Shown: positions 17,249-26,996, counted from the stretch's first letter. The stretch: 64,000 nucleotides of DNA from Massilia sp. UMI-21 (GCA_015277795.1 CP063848.1:4712001-4776000), one strand, 5' to 3'. Notes: a model not told the origin generated them from the sequence alone. A program made the numbers and translations.

Positions 17249-19219
17249 TCAGGCGGCAACCACCTCTTCCACGCACAGCTTGAGGTTGGCATGGCGCCCA
17301 TGCAGCTGCGAATGGATCAGCTCGCTGCGCTCTTCGAGCAGGTCGAACACCGCATCCTTCGACAGCACGTATTCGTCCATCAGGGTGTCCTTGAGCGACT
17401 CGATCACCAGCTTGTAGTCGCGGATCGCGTTCAGGGTGTAGCTGTACAGCTCATCGGCCTTTTCCTCGACCAGGCGCAGCGTGTGCTCGCCGCCCAGCTC
17501 TTTCGACAGCTGGCTGTAGTCGAGCTTCGAGCGCGAGTACATCGACAGGCGGCCGACCATCAGGTTGAGCATCTTGGTGATCTTCTCGATGTCGTTCTGG
17601 CTGCCCACCGAGATGCCGCGCGGACCATAGAACAGCTCTTCCGCCGCCACGCCGCCGTACAGGCCGATCACGTCGCGCTCGAGCTCCTCCAGGGTGCGCA
17701 GCGACATGTCCTCGCCCGACTGCAGCACATAGCCCAGCGCGCCGATCTTCGACACCGCTTCGGTGCTGATCTTCAGCAGGTGCGACTTTTCCTTCACTTC
17801 GGCCAGGGTCATGCCGGCACGCAGGTAAGGGTCGATCTGCATGAAGAAGTGACCCAGTTCGTGCAGGGCGATGCGCTCGCGCTGCCTGGTCTTCTCGGCG
17901 GTGGTGGCGCGGTCGGTCAGGCCGATGGTGGCGCGCTCGTAGGCACGGAACAGCAGGTTGGTATTGATGATCGTCTTTTCCTGGATCGACAGCATGCTGG
18001 CGCGCTCGACCACGGTTTCCAGCAGCGCGGGGCTCAGGTTCTGGGTGATTTCCGCGACCTGGTCCAGGTTGGTATCGGTCCAGTCGACCAGGCCGTCCTT
18101 CTTGCGCGCCAGGAAACTGCGCAGCAATTCCTTGCGCTCGCCCTTGTTCGGCAGGCGGAAGTTGATCTTCACCGAGAAGCGGCGCAGCATCGCTTCGTCC
18201 ATCTCGGTGTTCGAGTCGTCGAAGTTGGAGGCGACCACCCAGATCACGCCCTGGCCCTTGTCGCTCTTCACGCCGTCCAGCAGGCCCAGCAGGGTGTTGG
18301 CGGTGTCGTCTTCCCACTTCTTTTCGCTGCGGCCGCGCGGCATGAACAGGCTTTGCGCTTCATCCAGGAAGATAATGCACTTGCCCTTGGCGCAAGCTTT
18401 CTTGTACAGCGCGTTCAGTGCCTTGGAGCCGCCGCCGACGTAGCCCGATTCCAGCGCCGAACCCGAGGCCGAGATCAGCGGCATGTCCAGGCGCTTGGCC
18501 AGGTAGCCGACCAGCTTGGTCTTGCCGGTACCGGCCGGACCGGTCAGCATCACGTTGAACGGCTTGTCGATGTTGTGCGACTGGTATTCGTCACGGTTGC
18601 GGATCATGTCTTCCAGGTGCAGGACTTCCTGCTTGATGTCGTCCATGCCGATCAGGTCGTCCATGCTGCCCTTGAGCTTGTCCGGGGTGATGACCGAGGC
18701 GCTGGCGCCCATGCCCGGGATGCCGAACTTCAGCAGGTAGAGCACCAGCAGCACCACGGCGATGTTCAGGCCATGGTTCTTGAAGAAGGTGCCGGTCTTC
18801 TCGAGGAAGCTTTCGCCCTCGTCCATCACGGCCTTGTGGCCGCTCAGGTAGTCGTCCTTGGCGATCGAATACGGGATCGCGTTCTTCAGCAGCACTTCGC
18901 GCTCGAGCGACAGGTGCGAGGTGCTCGGGACCTTCACCACGTGGATCGCGGCCGCGTCCTTGAACTTGTAGACGTAGCGCGGCGACTCCGACAGCGGCTT
19001 GGCGATCAGGAGGTATTCCAGGCGGCCCTTGCTGGCGGCCAGTTCGGTGATCTCGGCAATATTCTGCGAATGCACGACCGGATTCGTATCCTGCGGCACA
19101 TTCGATTTCCAGATTGCCACTGCTGCGATCACGCCGAGCAGCGCCGCCAGGGCGATGCGCACATAGACATTTTTAAACGCGTTCTTGAAAGCAACTTGCA
19201 GCTGGGCGAAATTGGGCAT
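17249..19219 (-). CDS. FtsH-like AAA+ membrane metalloprotease, divergent orphan paralogue
   Basis: 656 residues. Two membrane helices (about 20-38 and 152-169) enclose a periplasmic loop of about 110 residues. The AAA module has Walker A GPAGTGKT (227-234), pore loop YVG (260-262), Walker B CIIFLDEA (281-288) and DEAMLRRF where FtsH has DPALLRPGRF, so the second region of homology is shortened. The protease part has HELGH (453-457) with Asp543 in SQNDIEKI as probable third zinc ligand, and GGVAAEELFYGP. Catalytic residues therefore appear complete. Housekeeping FtsH usually sits beside rlmE (ftsJ); this gene stands alone, so it is probably a second, specialised protease. ATG at 19219 has AAGAGAT upstream. 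Confidence 0.88.
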   Translation of the reverse strand: MPNFAQLQVAFKNAFKNVYVRIALAALLGVIAAVAIWKSNVPQDTNPVVHSQNIAEITELAASKGRLEYLLIAKPLSESPRYVYKFKDAAAIHVVKVPSTSHLSLEREVLLKNAIPYSIAKDDYLSGHKAVMDEGESFLEKTGTFFKNHGLNIAVVLLVLYLLKFGIPGMGASASVITPDKLKGSMDDLIGMDDIKQEVLHLEDMIRNRDEYQSHNIDKPFNVMLTGPAGTGKTKLVGYLAKRLDMPLISASGSALESGYVGGGSKALNALYKKACAKGKCIIFLDEAQSLFMPRGRSEKKWEDDTANTLLGLLDGVKSDKGQGVIWVVASNFDDSNTEMDEAMLRRFSVKINFRLPNKGERKELLRSFLARKKDGLVDWTDTNLDQVAEITQNLSPALLETVVERASMLSIQEKTIINTNLLFRAYERATIGLTDRATTAEKTRQRERIALHELGHFFMQIDPYLRAGMTLAEVKEKSHLLKISTEAVSKIGALGYVLQSGEDMSLRTLEELERDVIGLYGGVAAEELFYGPRGISVGSQNDIEKITKMLNLMVGRLSMYSRSKLDYSQLSKELGGEHTLRLVEEKADELYSYTLNAIRDYKLVIESLKDTLMDEYVLSKDAVFDLLEERSELIHSQLHGRHANLKLCVEEVVAA

Positions 19220-19811
19220 CGTTTGATCTCTTGCTAAGTTTGGGTCGACAGCGGTACAGGTAGTGCCTGGGGGTGCCGTGCCGGCGTGGTCTCGCGGGAT
19301 CGGCGTGCGGCGCATGGCGGCCGCTTCATGGCGTTACACGCCTTGTCCAAACGTGTTCGTTTGGTATTGTTTTGATGCCCGAAGGCAATGGGATAAGAAG
19401 ACTATACCCGCAAAGAAAAGCGAGGTGTATACCGTGTGACGAAAAAAATGACGATCACAACGATAGTAGATCAATGAATAATGGATTCAATTGGCAAATT
19501 ATCAGTAAATATTATCGAACATTTAAATTTATTTCCTTCTTTTGCTAAAACGGCATTACAAACCCGACATGAGATTGCAATAATGGCAGGGAGCGCGACG
19601 TTAATCCGCGACACTAAAAGATTCTTTGATTGAGCGCAACATGTGCTCATCTGTATGCATCCTGATGGCTTCTTTATATAAACAGCAATTCAATTGAGCG
19701 CAGCTAGTTATCCGGTTTTGCTATGCTGATGTCATTACCTGCGATTCCCGATAGATGGGGTCGCGTGGGACGGATGCAAGTCAAGGCTGGAGCACCACAC
19801 GAGGAACGGCT
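19220..19811. other. 592-bp intergenic region
   Basis: Divergent gap between the FtsH-like gene and the PEP-CTERM-like gene. The middle (about 19380-19720) is clearly A+T-rich compared with surroundings. No supported gene; it should contain promoters for both neighbours, but I could not single out convincing -35/-10 pairs. Confidence 0.5.
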
Positions 19812-20081
19812 ATGAAACTTTACGCATTGGCAGCAGCGCTGGCGATTTGCCTCGGCAGTACCGCGCAGGCCGCCGTCATCGATCTCACCACCACCAACGA
19901 GGCCGCGGCACGGACGCAGCAACCGGTGCGCAACCTGTCGACCACGCAGCGCCAGGACGTCGTCTTGCCGCCCGCGAACATGTCGGAACTGCCCGAGCCG
20001 GAGGTGTTTGCGATGATGCTGCTGGGGCTGATCCTGATCGGCTACAAGGCGGGTCGCGACAGCAGCGAGAAGTTCAAGTAA
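19812..20081 (+). CDS. Mini PEP-CTERM-like secreted protein (89 aa)
   Basis: A cleavable signal peptide (MKLYALAAALAICLGSTAQA, 1-20), about 40 hydrophilic residues rich in Thr, Gln and Asn, then PEP at 61-63 followed by a hydrophobic helix (VFAMMLLGLILIGY) and a short charged tail. This is the layout of PEP-CTERM proteins, which are trimmed by exosortase at the cell surface in EPS-forming betaproteobacteria. The tail is less Arg-rich than usual. GAGGAA lies five bases before the ATG. No neighbour points to a function. Confidence 0.65.
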   Translation: MKLYALAAALAICLGSTAQAAVIDLTTTNEAAARTQQPVRNLSTTQRQDVVLPPANMSELPEPEVFAMMLLGLILIGYKAGRDSSEKFK

Positions 20082-20154
20082 GCTTGCCGGTCTTCGCCCG
20101 GGCCGTGCGCCCGGCTGGCTGTCCGCCGGGCTGTAGCACACGACGGGCGTCGCC

Positions 20155-20700
20155 TCAGCCCTCGTTGCACAGGGCGTGCAGTTTCATCAGCGTACTCCAG
20201 TTGCGGGACGTGGTCCCGTCCCCAAGGAGCTTGCCCAAGGACGTAGCCGCAGTGCTATCCAATATCCCTGCCGGACACCAGACATAGGCTGCGCGCTCGC
20301 CCAGCACCAGGCGTTCGCAGTCCCAGTCACGACCATCGAGCGCCGCCAGCTTGGCGCGCTGGGCGGGGTCGCCCAGCAGGAACACGATCAGCCGCGCATG
20401 GTCGGTCGCCACCTCGCGCAGGGGATTGCCGTCGACGATGGCGGCCAGTGCCGCCTGCTCCAGCACGAAGACGCGGGCCGCCACGCCCAGCTTGAGCACG
20501 AGCGCTTCCTCGATCGCCGCGGCGGCCTCCCGCGCACCCGTGCCGGTCGCGTGGAACACGACATTACCGCTGTTGAGCACGCTGCGCACACCGGTGTAGC
20601 CCAGGCCCGCGACCAGCACGCGCAGGTCGGCCATGGCGATCCGCTTGGCCCGCCCGACATTAATCCCTCGCAAGAATGCGACGTAGCGCCGGCTGTTCAT
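20155..20700 (-). CDS. DUF1697 protein
   Basis: 181 residues. The start MNSRRYVAFLRGINVGRAKRIAMADLR, followed by LGYTGVRSVLNSGNVVF, is the strongly conserved DUF1697 opening (residues about 4-50). Members are 170-190 residues long, cytosolic and of unknown function. ATG at 20700 follows GTAGGA at eight bases. It is followed, 61 bases upstream on the same strand, by the glutathione transferase gene, but their co-transcription is uncertain. Confidence 0.88.
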   Translation of the reverse strand: MNSRRYVAFLRGINVGRAKRIAMADLRVLVAGLGYTGVRSVLNSGNVVFHATGTGAREAAAAIEEALVLKLGVAARVFVLEQAALAAIVDGNPLREVATDHARLIVFLLGDPAQRAKLAALDGRDWDCERLVLGERAAYVWCPAGILDSTAATSLGKLLGDGTTSRNWSTLMKLHALCNEG

Positions 20701-20761
20701 GGGCGCGATCCTACCCGAGGCTTGTCCGGCGTGGCGCAGTGATACCGCACTGGGCGAGCTT

Positions 20762-21364
20762 TCAAAGACCTTCGTCGCGCATCGCCTGCTGCACGGCCGG
20801 GATGGCGCCGACACGCGCCTGGTAGGCCTGCAGCGCAGGCCAGTCGTTCAGGCTGAATTTGGCAAACGCGGCCCAGTTCAGCACGGTGAACAGATAGGCG
20901 TCGGCGATGCTGAACTGGCTGCCCATCAGGAATTCGCCAGCGTCGAGCTTGCCGGCCAGGTAGTCCAGCGGGCGCGCCAGCGCCGCCCAGGCCGCCAGGC
21001 GGCCCTCTTCGGTGCAGCCCGGGGTGAAGATCGGCGTGAAGCGCTTGTGCAGGTCGGTGGCGATAAAGTTCAGCCACTCCATGACCTGGTAGCGCTCGAA
21101 GCTTCCGTAGGGCGGGGCCAGGTTCGCGTCCGGCGCCTGGTCGGCGATGTACTGCAGCAAGACCGCGGCTTCGGTCAGCACCTTGCCGTCGTCCAGTTGC
21201 AGTGCCGGCACCGATCCCTTGGGATTGATGTCGCGGAAGTCGCCGCCGCCGGCGATGGCCTTGGTCTTCAGGCTGACGCGCTCGACCGTGAACGGCAGGC
21301 CGGCGGCGATCAGGGCGATATGCGGGGCCAGGGAGCAGGCGCCCGGGCTGACATACAGTTTCAT
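20762..21364 (-). CDS. Glutathione S-transferase, GstA/beta-class type
   Basis: 200 residues. Begins MKLYVSPGACSLAPHIAL, where Cys10 is the catalytic residue typical of beta-class enzymes, then NPKGSVPALQLDDG and LTEAAVLLQYIAD of the thioredoxin-fold glutathione site. The helical C-terminal domain (about 85-200) includes FLMGSQFSIADAYLFTVLNW. It would conjugate glutathione to electrophiles or reduce disulfides. AAAGGATTCTC precedes the ATG. Confidence 0.92.
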   Translation of the reverse strand: MKLYVSPGACSLAPHIALIAAGLPFTVERVSLKTKAIAGGGDFRDINPKGSVPALQLDDGKVLTEAAVLLQYIADQAPDANLAPPYGSFERYQVMEWLNFIATDLHKRFTPIFTPGCTEEGRLAAWAALARPLDYLAGKLDAGEFLMGSQFSIADAYLFTVLNWAAFAKFSLNDWPALQAYQARVGAIPAVQQAMRDEGL

Positions 21365-21543
21365 GAGAATCCTTTCGTAATGGGAGCGAGCGTGTCGCGA
21401 TTTGCAAGCGTACAACATTTCTCCTGCCCTGCTGTGCGGATGCCACAGTTATGCGCCTGCCCATCCGGCGCCGCATCCCCGGTGTTAAGATCGCAAAGTA
21501 ATATTAGTGGACGGAAACAACTGACAGAATGAGTGGAGGAAAA

Positions 21544-21873
21544 ATGAGCGATCGCTATGAATTGCTGCCGCTGGCGCACCTGTATCCAGGCATGGTGCTG
21601 GCCGATGCCTTGCTCGATGCGCATGGGCAGGTGCTGCTGGCGGAAGGCGTCACCCTGAGCGAGTCGACCATCGAGTCGCTGGCCAGGCACGGCATCGGCG
21701 CGGCGCCCATCCGCCGCTCGGCGCCCGTGGACCGGGCGAGCCCGGAAGCGCTCGGGAGCCGCCTGAATCACCTGTTCCGCCACAACGATCGCGACGACCA
21801 TGCCGACTGGGCGACCGGGCTGTTGCGCCGCTACGTCGAGGATTACCGCCTGCGGCCCGAGGTGACGCCATGA
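21544..21873 (+). CDS. Small partner protein of the HDOD gene
   Basis: 109 residues. The opening YELLPLAHLYPGMVLADALLDAHGQVLLAEGVTLSESTIESLARHGIG resembles the module found at the N-terminus of many HD-GYP and HDOD signalling proteins (PGMVLA... then VLL..G..LT...I..L). Here it is a separate protein. GGAGG is five bases before the ATG at 21544 and the stop overlaps the next start (ATGA), so both are made together. Function unknown; probably signalling. Confidence 0.7.
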   Translation: MSDRYELLPLAHLYPGMVLADALLDAHGQVLLAEGVTLSESTIESLARHGIGAAPIRRSAPVDRASPEALGSRLNHLFRHNDRDDHADWATGLLRRYVEDYRLRPEVTP

Positions 21874-22718
21874 ACGGCGCCAAGCTCGACAGCGCTGACA
21901 TGCTGGGCGGCGTGGACGACCTGCCTTCGCTGCCGGCCGTGGTCATGGAACTGCTCGGCAGTATCGACGAGGAAGACATCGATATCGGCGTACTGGCAAA
22001 AAAGGTCGCGAACGACCCGGCGCTGACGGCCAAGACCCTGCGCCTGGCCAACTCCTCGGCCTTTGGCCTGCAGGTCAAGGCCACCACGATCCAGCAAGCC
22101 ATGACCTTCCTCGGCTTCCAGGCCACCCGTAACTTGATCACGGCTGCGGCCCTGACCGGTTGCTTCCCCACTGGCCGTTGCCCCGGCTTCAACGACAAGG
22201 CATTCTGGCGCCACTCGATCGCGACCGCCGCCTGCGCGCGCGCACTGGCACGCCGGGTGCGGTTCAATGCGGACTACGCCTTCACGGCCGGCCTGCTGCA
22301 CGACATCGGGCGCCTGGTCCTGGTGGCGCGTTTTCCGGAACGCTACCAGGCGGTGCTGTCCCTGCGCGACAAGAACGACAGCGAGCTGATCGATGCCGAG
22401 CGCGCCCTGCTGGGCGCCGACCATGTCGATGCCGGCGTGGCCCTGGCCGCGCACTGGCAATTTTCAGACACCATGCGCCAGGCGATCGCTTACCACCACA
22501 CGCCGGAAGCGCCCGGTGCGGGTTTCCTCGCGACGATCGTGCATGTGGCAAGCGCGGTCGTGCACGCGCTGGACCTGGCCGGCAATCCGGACGAGCTGGT
22601 GCCGCGTGTGTCGGCGGTGGCCTGGACGGCACTGGGGTTGACGGAAGAAGCGTGGCTGCAGGTCTTTCACGAGACCGAACTGCAGTACGAGGAGATGTCG
22701 GCCATCCTGATGGCCTGA
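21870..22718 (+). CDS. HDOD-domain signalling protein
   Basis: 282 residues. The HDOD domain covers about 10-210: DDLPSLPAVVMELLGSI, LAKKVANDPALTAKTLRLANSSAFGL, QQAMTFLGFQATRNLI and AGLLHDIGRLVLV, where HD is kept but the other phosphodiesterase ligands of HD-GYP are not evident. Such proteins are thought to act as regulatory scaffolds in cyclic-di-GMP and chemotaxis networks. Translationally coupled by a 4-base overlap to the preceding small gene. Confidence 0.85.
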   Translation: MNGAKLDSADMLGGVDDLPSLPAVVMELLGSIDEEDIDIGVLAKKVANDPALTAKTLRLANSSAFGLQVKATTIQQAMTFLGFQATRNLITAAALTGCFPTGRCPGFNDKAFWRHSIATAACARALARRVRFNADYAFTAGLLHDIGRLVLVARFPERYQAVLSLRDKNDSELIDAERALLGADHVDAGVALAAHWQFSDTMRQAIAYHHTPEAPGAGFLATIVHVASAVVHALDLAGNPDELVPRVSAVAWTALGLTEEAWLQVFHETELQYEEMSAILMA

Positions 22719-22872
22719 CGGCAGGCGCGAAAAAAAGCTGCGCCGCGAGATGCGCAGGTGGACGCGACGGGAAAAATGCGCAGGATTCGGCCGGGAGGCG
22801 CTGCGCAGGAGGAGGTCCTGGCCGGCGCGGCACTGCGCTTAGCGCGCGGTGCCGCAGCCCGCTGGCACCGAA

Positions 22873-22898
22873 GGCATGACAGGCGCGGCTGTCATGCC
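22873..22898 (-). terminator. Hairpin between the convergent HDOD and HTH genes
   Basis: Perfect 10-bp stem, GGCATGACAG (22873-22882) with CTGTCATGCC (22889-22898), 6-base loop. Only TT follows on the minus strand, so it is a weak or factor-assisted terminator. A second overlapping stem, GCCCAC (22896) with GTGGGC (22909), could compete. Confidence 0.45.
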
Positions 22899-22905
22899 CA
22901 CGGCA

Positions 22906-23310
22906 TCAGTGGGCATAATTGCCGGTCGACGGATTGGCTTCGTTAGCTTGCTGTTGCGGTTGCTGCTGTTGCTGCTGCTGGGCTGCCGCTGCGGCCGCCG
23001 CCTGTGCTGCCTTCTCTTCTGGCTTCGGGCGGCCTTGTGCGTCCGACAGGCGATATTTGGTGCGGCGGTCGCCCATCAGGTCGCGCAGGTCGCGGATGCT
23101 CATCCCCGTCACCTCGTGCATGCGGATCAGCAGCGAGGCGCCGACCGGCAGGCGGTGGTGGCGGATCTTGCTGATGACCGGCGGCGCAACTTCGAGCATG
23201 CGCGACAGCGCGGCGTCGTTCTTCAGCTGCATTTTACCGAGCAGGATATCCAGCAGATGGTTTGGGTTGTAGCTTTCCTGCGAAGACAGAGCATGATGCT
23301 GTTGTGCCAT
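22906..23310 (-). CDS. Helix-turn-helix protein with Ala/Gln-rich tail
   Basis: 134 residues. Residues about 17-80 read LLDILLGKMQLKNDAALSRMLEVAPPVISKIRHHRLPVGASLLIRMHEVTGMSIRDLRDLMG, which has the helix spacing of Cro/CI-type DNA-binding domains. The last 40 residues are low-complexity: a run of Ala followed by Gln-rich stretches (encoded by CTG/TTG repeats on the plus strand). CGAGGT precedes the ATG. Probably a small transcription regulator; its target is unknown and the upstream region is 600 bp without genes. Confidence 0.7.
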   Translation of the reverse strand: MAQQHHALSSQESYNPNHLLDILLGKMQLKNDAALSRMLEVAPPVISKIRHHRLPVGASLLIRMHEVTGMSIRDLRDLMGDRRTKYRLSDAQGRPKPEEKAAQAAAAAAAQQQQQQQPQQQANEANPSTGNYAH

Positions 23311-23924
23311 GATGTTTACCTCGTAAGTTTGGTTAAAATAGTTCCTTTTACGAACTTTTGTTAAAGACTACATTTCGTCAACATAAGTTCCCGGACTACC
23401 CTGAGGAAATTAAACAGGTCAAGCCTGAAGAACCCCTTAAGACATGGTCCGACTTGCATGCCCCCGCGTACCCTCTCCGCATGCGGACTTGTCTTTCAAA
23501 CAAATTATCAGGCTCATACGTCCACAGTACATCCGAGCGGCGCATGTGACTCATTGTCGGAAATCAAGCTATCGTGCGGAAAGCTTGTCACATAGGCATT
23601 TCAGCACATGGGGATTATTTGTGGCGCACGCAAGAGATTTCCGCAATAAATTTTCCTAGTTAGAAGTTACGCAGAAGCCGTTGATTTACAAGAAGAAATA
23701 CTGCATTCCTGTATGACTCATTTCAAGCTTCCGCTTCATTTTAACCGAACTCGACATTTAACAATCTGAGCAGCTTTGCAACGACTTTAGGTTAAGAAAC
23801 TTATCGTTCCGGATGGCACCAAAATGGGGCGCGCACAGCGCGGTCTCCGGGCCGGTCCCCGATTTACGCTAAACTGAATGCCTGTTTTGCCAAAGCATCA
23901 GCTCCTTTCTCACCACAGCACTCC
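23311..23924. other. 614-bp intergenic region
   Basis: Divergent gap between the HTH gene and miaB, lower in G+C than the flanks. Short frames exist (for example about 23358-23659) but have no ribosome site or recognisable content. Promoters for both genes are expected; I found no clear paired hexamers, hairpins or repeats. Confidence 0.5.
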
Positions 23925-25325
23925 ATGCAGAAAAAAGTTTTCATCAAGACCTTCGGCTGCCAGATGAACGAATACGATTCGGACAAGATGGCGGACGTCC
24001 TCGGCGCCTCCGAGGGACTGGTCCGTACCGACTCGCCGGAAGACGCCGACGTCATCCTGCTCAACACCTGCTCGGTGCGCGAAAAAGCGCAAGAGAAAGT
24101 GTTCTCCGACTTGGGCCGCTTCAAGGCGCTCAAGCGCGACAAGCCGGAGCTGGTGATCGGCGTCGGTGGTTGCGTGGCCTCGCAGGAAGGGGAAGCCATC
24201 GTCAGGCGCGCCCCGCATGTGGATGTGGTATTCGGTCCGCAGACCCTGCACCGCCTGCCGCAACTGATCCGCGAACGGCGCAGCAGCGGCGCGGCCCAGG
24301 TCGACATCAGCTTTCCCGAAATCGAGAAATTCGACCACTTGCCGCCTGCCAAGGTCGAAGGCCCGGTGGCCTATGTCTCGATCATGGAAGGCTGCAGCAA
24401 ATATTGCAGCTACTGCGTGGTGCCCTATACCCGCGGCGAAGAAGTCTCGCGTCCCTTCGAGGACGTGCTGACCGAGTGCGCCGGCCTGGCCGCCCAGGGG
24501 GTCAAGGAAATCATGCTGCTGGGCCAGAACGTGAATGCCTACCGCGGCCTGATCAAGCTGGACGGCGTATCGGCTGACATGCCCGGCGGCGAGGCAGCCG
24601 CGGGCTCGGCCGATTTTGCCCTGCTGCTGGAATACATCGCCGACATCCCCGGCATCGAGCGCCTGCGCTACGTCACCAGCCACCCGAAGGAATTCACCCA
24701 GCGCCTGATCGACGCCTACGCGAAGATCCCGCAGCTGGTGAACCACATTTATCTGCCGGTGCAGCATGGCTCGGACCGCGTGCTGGGCGCCATGAAGCGC
24801 GGCTACACGGCGCTCGAATACAAGTCGATCATCCGCCGTATCCGCGCGGTGCGCCCGGAAATGGCCTTCTCGTCCGACTTCATCGTCGGCTTCCCCGGCG
24901 AAACCGATGCCGACTTCGACGCCATGATGAAACTGGTCGAGGACGTCGGTTTCGACAACAGCTTCAGCTTCATCTTCAGCAAGCGCCCGGGCACCCCGGC
25001 CGCCAACCTCGACGACGACACGCCGCACGAGGTCAAGCTGGCGCGCCTGCAGCGCCTGCAGGCCCTGATCGACGCCAATACCCGCAAGTACAGCGCCGCC
25101 ATGGTCGGCAGCGTGCAGCGCGTGCTGGTCGAGGGGCCGTCCAGGAAAGACCCGGAACAATTGCAGGGCCGTAGCGAAAACAACCGCGTGGTCAACTTCA
25201 CGCCGGATGCGACAGGGCTGGCCCTGGTCGGCCAGCTGGTCGACGTGCGCATCGTTGCCAGCCACGACTACTTCCTTCGCGGCGAACTCGTCGCCAACTC
25301 AGATACGATTGCCAAAGCCAGTTGA
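23925..25325 (+). CDS. miaB: tRNA-2-methylthio-N6-dimethylallyladenosine synthase MiaB
   Basis: 466 residues. Radical-SAM methylthiotransferase that adds the methylthio group to i6A37 made by MiaA. The N-terminal domain has the three cluster Cys (12 in TFGCQMN, 49 in NTCSVRE, 83 in GGCVAS); the radical-SAM motif CSKYCSYC gives Cys157, 161 and 164; a C-terminal TRAM domain (about 380-450) binds RNA. There is an extra loop near 215-232 ([13 protein letters not shown]) common in betaproteobacterial versions. Its stop overlaps the phoH start. Confidence 0.97.
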   Translation: MQKKVFIKTFGCQMNEYDSDKMADVLGASEGLVRTDSPEDADVILLNTCSVREKAQEKVFSDLGRFKALKRDKPELVIGVGGCVASQEGEAIVRRAPHVDVVFGPQTLHRLPQLIRERRSSGAAQVDISFPEIEKFDHLPPAKVEGPVAYVSIMEGCSKYCSYCVVPYTRGEEVSRPFEDVLTECAGLAAQGVKEIMLLGQNVNAYRGLIKLDGVSADMPGGEAAAGSADFALLLEYIADIPGIERLRYVTSHPKEFTQRLIDAYAKIPQLVNHIYLPVQHGSDRVLGAMKRGYTALEYKSIIRRIRAVRPEMAFSSDFIVGFPGETDADFDAMMKLVEDVGFDNSFSFIFSKRPGTPAANLDDDTPHEVKLARLQRLQALIDANTRKYSAAMVGSVQRVLVEGPSRKDPEQLQGRSENNRVVNFTPDATGLALVGQLVDVRIVASHDYFLRGELVANSDTIAKAS

Positions 25326-26422
25326 AAAACACACCTACCCAGCCGTCGTACTTCATTCCCGAGCCGCTCGACAACACCCGGCTTGCACACCTGTGCGGCC
25401 CGCTCGACGAGAACCTGCGCCAGATCTCGGCCGCGCTTGACGTCACCATCTTCCGGCGCGGCGAGAAATTCATCGTCAGCGGCAGCAATGCCGAGCGTGC
25501 GGTCGAACTGCTGGAGCGCTTCTACGCGGTCGCCAACAAGGTGGTGCCGATCGAGGAAGTGCAACTGGCCCTGGTGGAGCAGCGCTCCGGCCTGAAACCC
25601 AAGTCGTTCGCGCCGGGCGAAGCCGATGCGCCCGCGCCGGCCGCCGCGAAGGACAAGGATGCGGACGAGGCGGCCGACAGCGGCGCCGCGCCGTCCGAGC
25701 TGGTCAGCCCCACCCTGAAGACCCGCCGCAGCGACCTGCGCGGCCGCACCCCGCACCAGATCCAGTACCTGAATGCCGTGCTCGAGCACGACATCAGCTT
25801 CGGCGTCGGTCCGGCCGGCACCGGCAAGACCTACCTGGCCGTGGCCTGCGCGGTCGATGCGCTGGAACGCGACGCGGTCAAGCGCATCATCCTGACCCGC
25901 CCCGCGGTGGAAGCGGGCGAGCGCCTCGGCTTCCTGCCGGGCGACCTGAGCCAGAAGGTCGACCCTTACCTGCGCCCGCTGTACGACGCCCTGTACGACC
26001 TGCTCGGCTTCGACCGCACCCAGAAACTGTTCGAGAAGCAGGTGATCGAGATCGCCCCGCTGGCCTATATGCGCGGCCGCACCCTGAACCACGCTTTCGT
26101 GATCCTGGACGAAGCCCAGAACACGACCGTCGAGCAGATGAAGATGTTCCTGACCCGCATCGGCTTCGGCAGCAAGGCCGTGATCACCGGCGACGTCACC
26201 CAGGTCGACCTGCACAAGACCCAGCGCTCCGGGCTGGTGGACGCGATCCATGTGCTGAAGAACGTGCGCGGCATCGCCTTTACCCATTTCGCGAGCGAAG
26301 ACGTGGTGCGCCACCCCCTGGTGGCGCGCATCATCGACGCCTACGAGCAGAATTCCTCGATCGAGGACCTGGCTTCCCTCCCCAAACCGCTACCGACCAA
26401 ACATGCAAGAAAAAAAACATAA
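25322..26422 (+). CDS. phoH: PhoH-family ATPase (YbeZ)
   Basis: 366 residues. N-terminal KH-like nucleic-acid domain ([27 protein letters not shown]), then the PhoH ATPase with Walker A GPAGTGKT (about 163-170) and ILDEAQNTT as Walker B. Family members work with YbeY in RNA/ribosome maintenance. The start is TTG at 25322, overlapping the miaB stop (TTGA); no other start fits the conserved N-terminus. It overlaps ybeY by 20 bases, so the four genes miaB, phoH, ybeY and corC probably form one unit. Confidence 0.92.
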   Translation: MKNTPTQPSYFIPEPLDNTRLAHLCGPLDENLRQISAALDVTIFRRGEKFIVSGSNAERAVELLERFYAVANKVVPIEEVQLALVEQRSGLKPKSFAPGEADAPAPAAAKDKDADEAADSGAAPSELVSPTLKTRRSDLRGRTPHQIQYLNAVLEHDISFGVGPAGTGKTYLAVACAVDALERDAVKRIILTRPAVEAGERLGFLPGDLSQKVDPYLRPLYDALYDLLGFDRTQKLFEKQVIEIAPLAYMRGRTLNHAFVILDEAQNTTVEQMKMFLTRIGFGSKAVITGDVTQVDLHKTQRSGLVDAIHVLKNVRGIAFTHFASEDVVRHPLVARIIDAYEQNSSIEDLASLPKPLPTKHARKKT

Positions 26423-26870
26423 GCTCGACCTCGAGGTCCAGTACGCCGATACCCGCCTGGAACAGGATCTGACGCAAGCCATGCTGCAGCGCTGGGTCGA
26501 AGCCGCCCTGCTCGGGCCGGCCGAACTGTCGATCCGCTTCGTCGATGCCGAGGAAGGCCAGGCCTTGAACCGCCAGTACCGCGGCAAGGACTACGCGACC
26601 AACGTGCTCACCTTCGCCTACAACGAAGGCGAGGAACTGGGCGAGGACGATCCGACCCAGGCCGACATCGTCCTGTGCACCGACATCCTGCAGCGCGAGG
26701 CCGAAGAACAGGGCAAGACGGTCGAGGAACACGCGGCCCACCTGGTGGTGCACGGCGTGCTGCACGCCCAGGGCTACGACCACGAGCACGACGAAGAGGC
26801 CGAGGAAATGGAACAGTTCGAGCGCGACATCATGGAAGTGCTCGGCTATCCGGACCCGTATTCGGAATAA
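26403..26870 (+). CDS. ybeY: Endoribonuclease YbeY
   Basis: 155 residues. The metal site [11 protein letters not shown] gives His117, 121 and 127, exactly the H(x)3H(x)5H signature. [15 protein letters not shown] is the other conserved stretch. It functions in 16S rRNA 3'-end maturation and ribosome quality control. Acidic tail ([15 protein letters not shown]). It overlaps phoH and is followed by a palindromic repeat four bases after its stop. Confidence 0.95.
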   Translation: MQEKKHKLDLEVQYADTRLEQDLTQAMLQRWVEAALLGPAELSIRFVDAEEGQALNRQYRGKDYATNVLTFAYNEGEELGEDDPTQADIVLCTDILQREAEEQGKTVEEHAAHLVVHGVLHAQGYDHEHDEEAEEMEQFERDIMEVLGYPDPYSE

Positions 26871-26874
26871 ACGG

Positions 26875-26996
26875 TAGGGTGGTCGGCTCTGCCGACCGCG
26901 CGTTCGACTAACGGAAGCTTTGTCGAAACGCAAGCGCGGCCTGGACGCGCGGTCGGCAGAGCGCGATCTGCCCCACAGGACCAGCCCCCCCCTACG
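26875..26996. repeat. Dispersed palindromic element, copy 2
   Basis: Begins TAGGGTGGTCGGCTCTGCCG, identical in its first 31 bases to copy 1, and ends in a degenerate CCCCCCCCTACG. The inner arm GACGCGCGGTCGGCAGAG is retained. The most eroded copy at its right end. Confidence 0.75.

Noticed and set aside
22978..23020. CTG/GCC triplet runs as a regulatory microsatellite
   Set aside because: They lie inside the coding frame of the HTH protein and simply encode its Ala/Gln tail; reported there instead.
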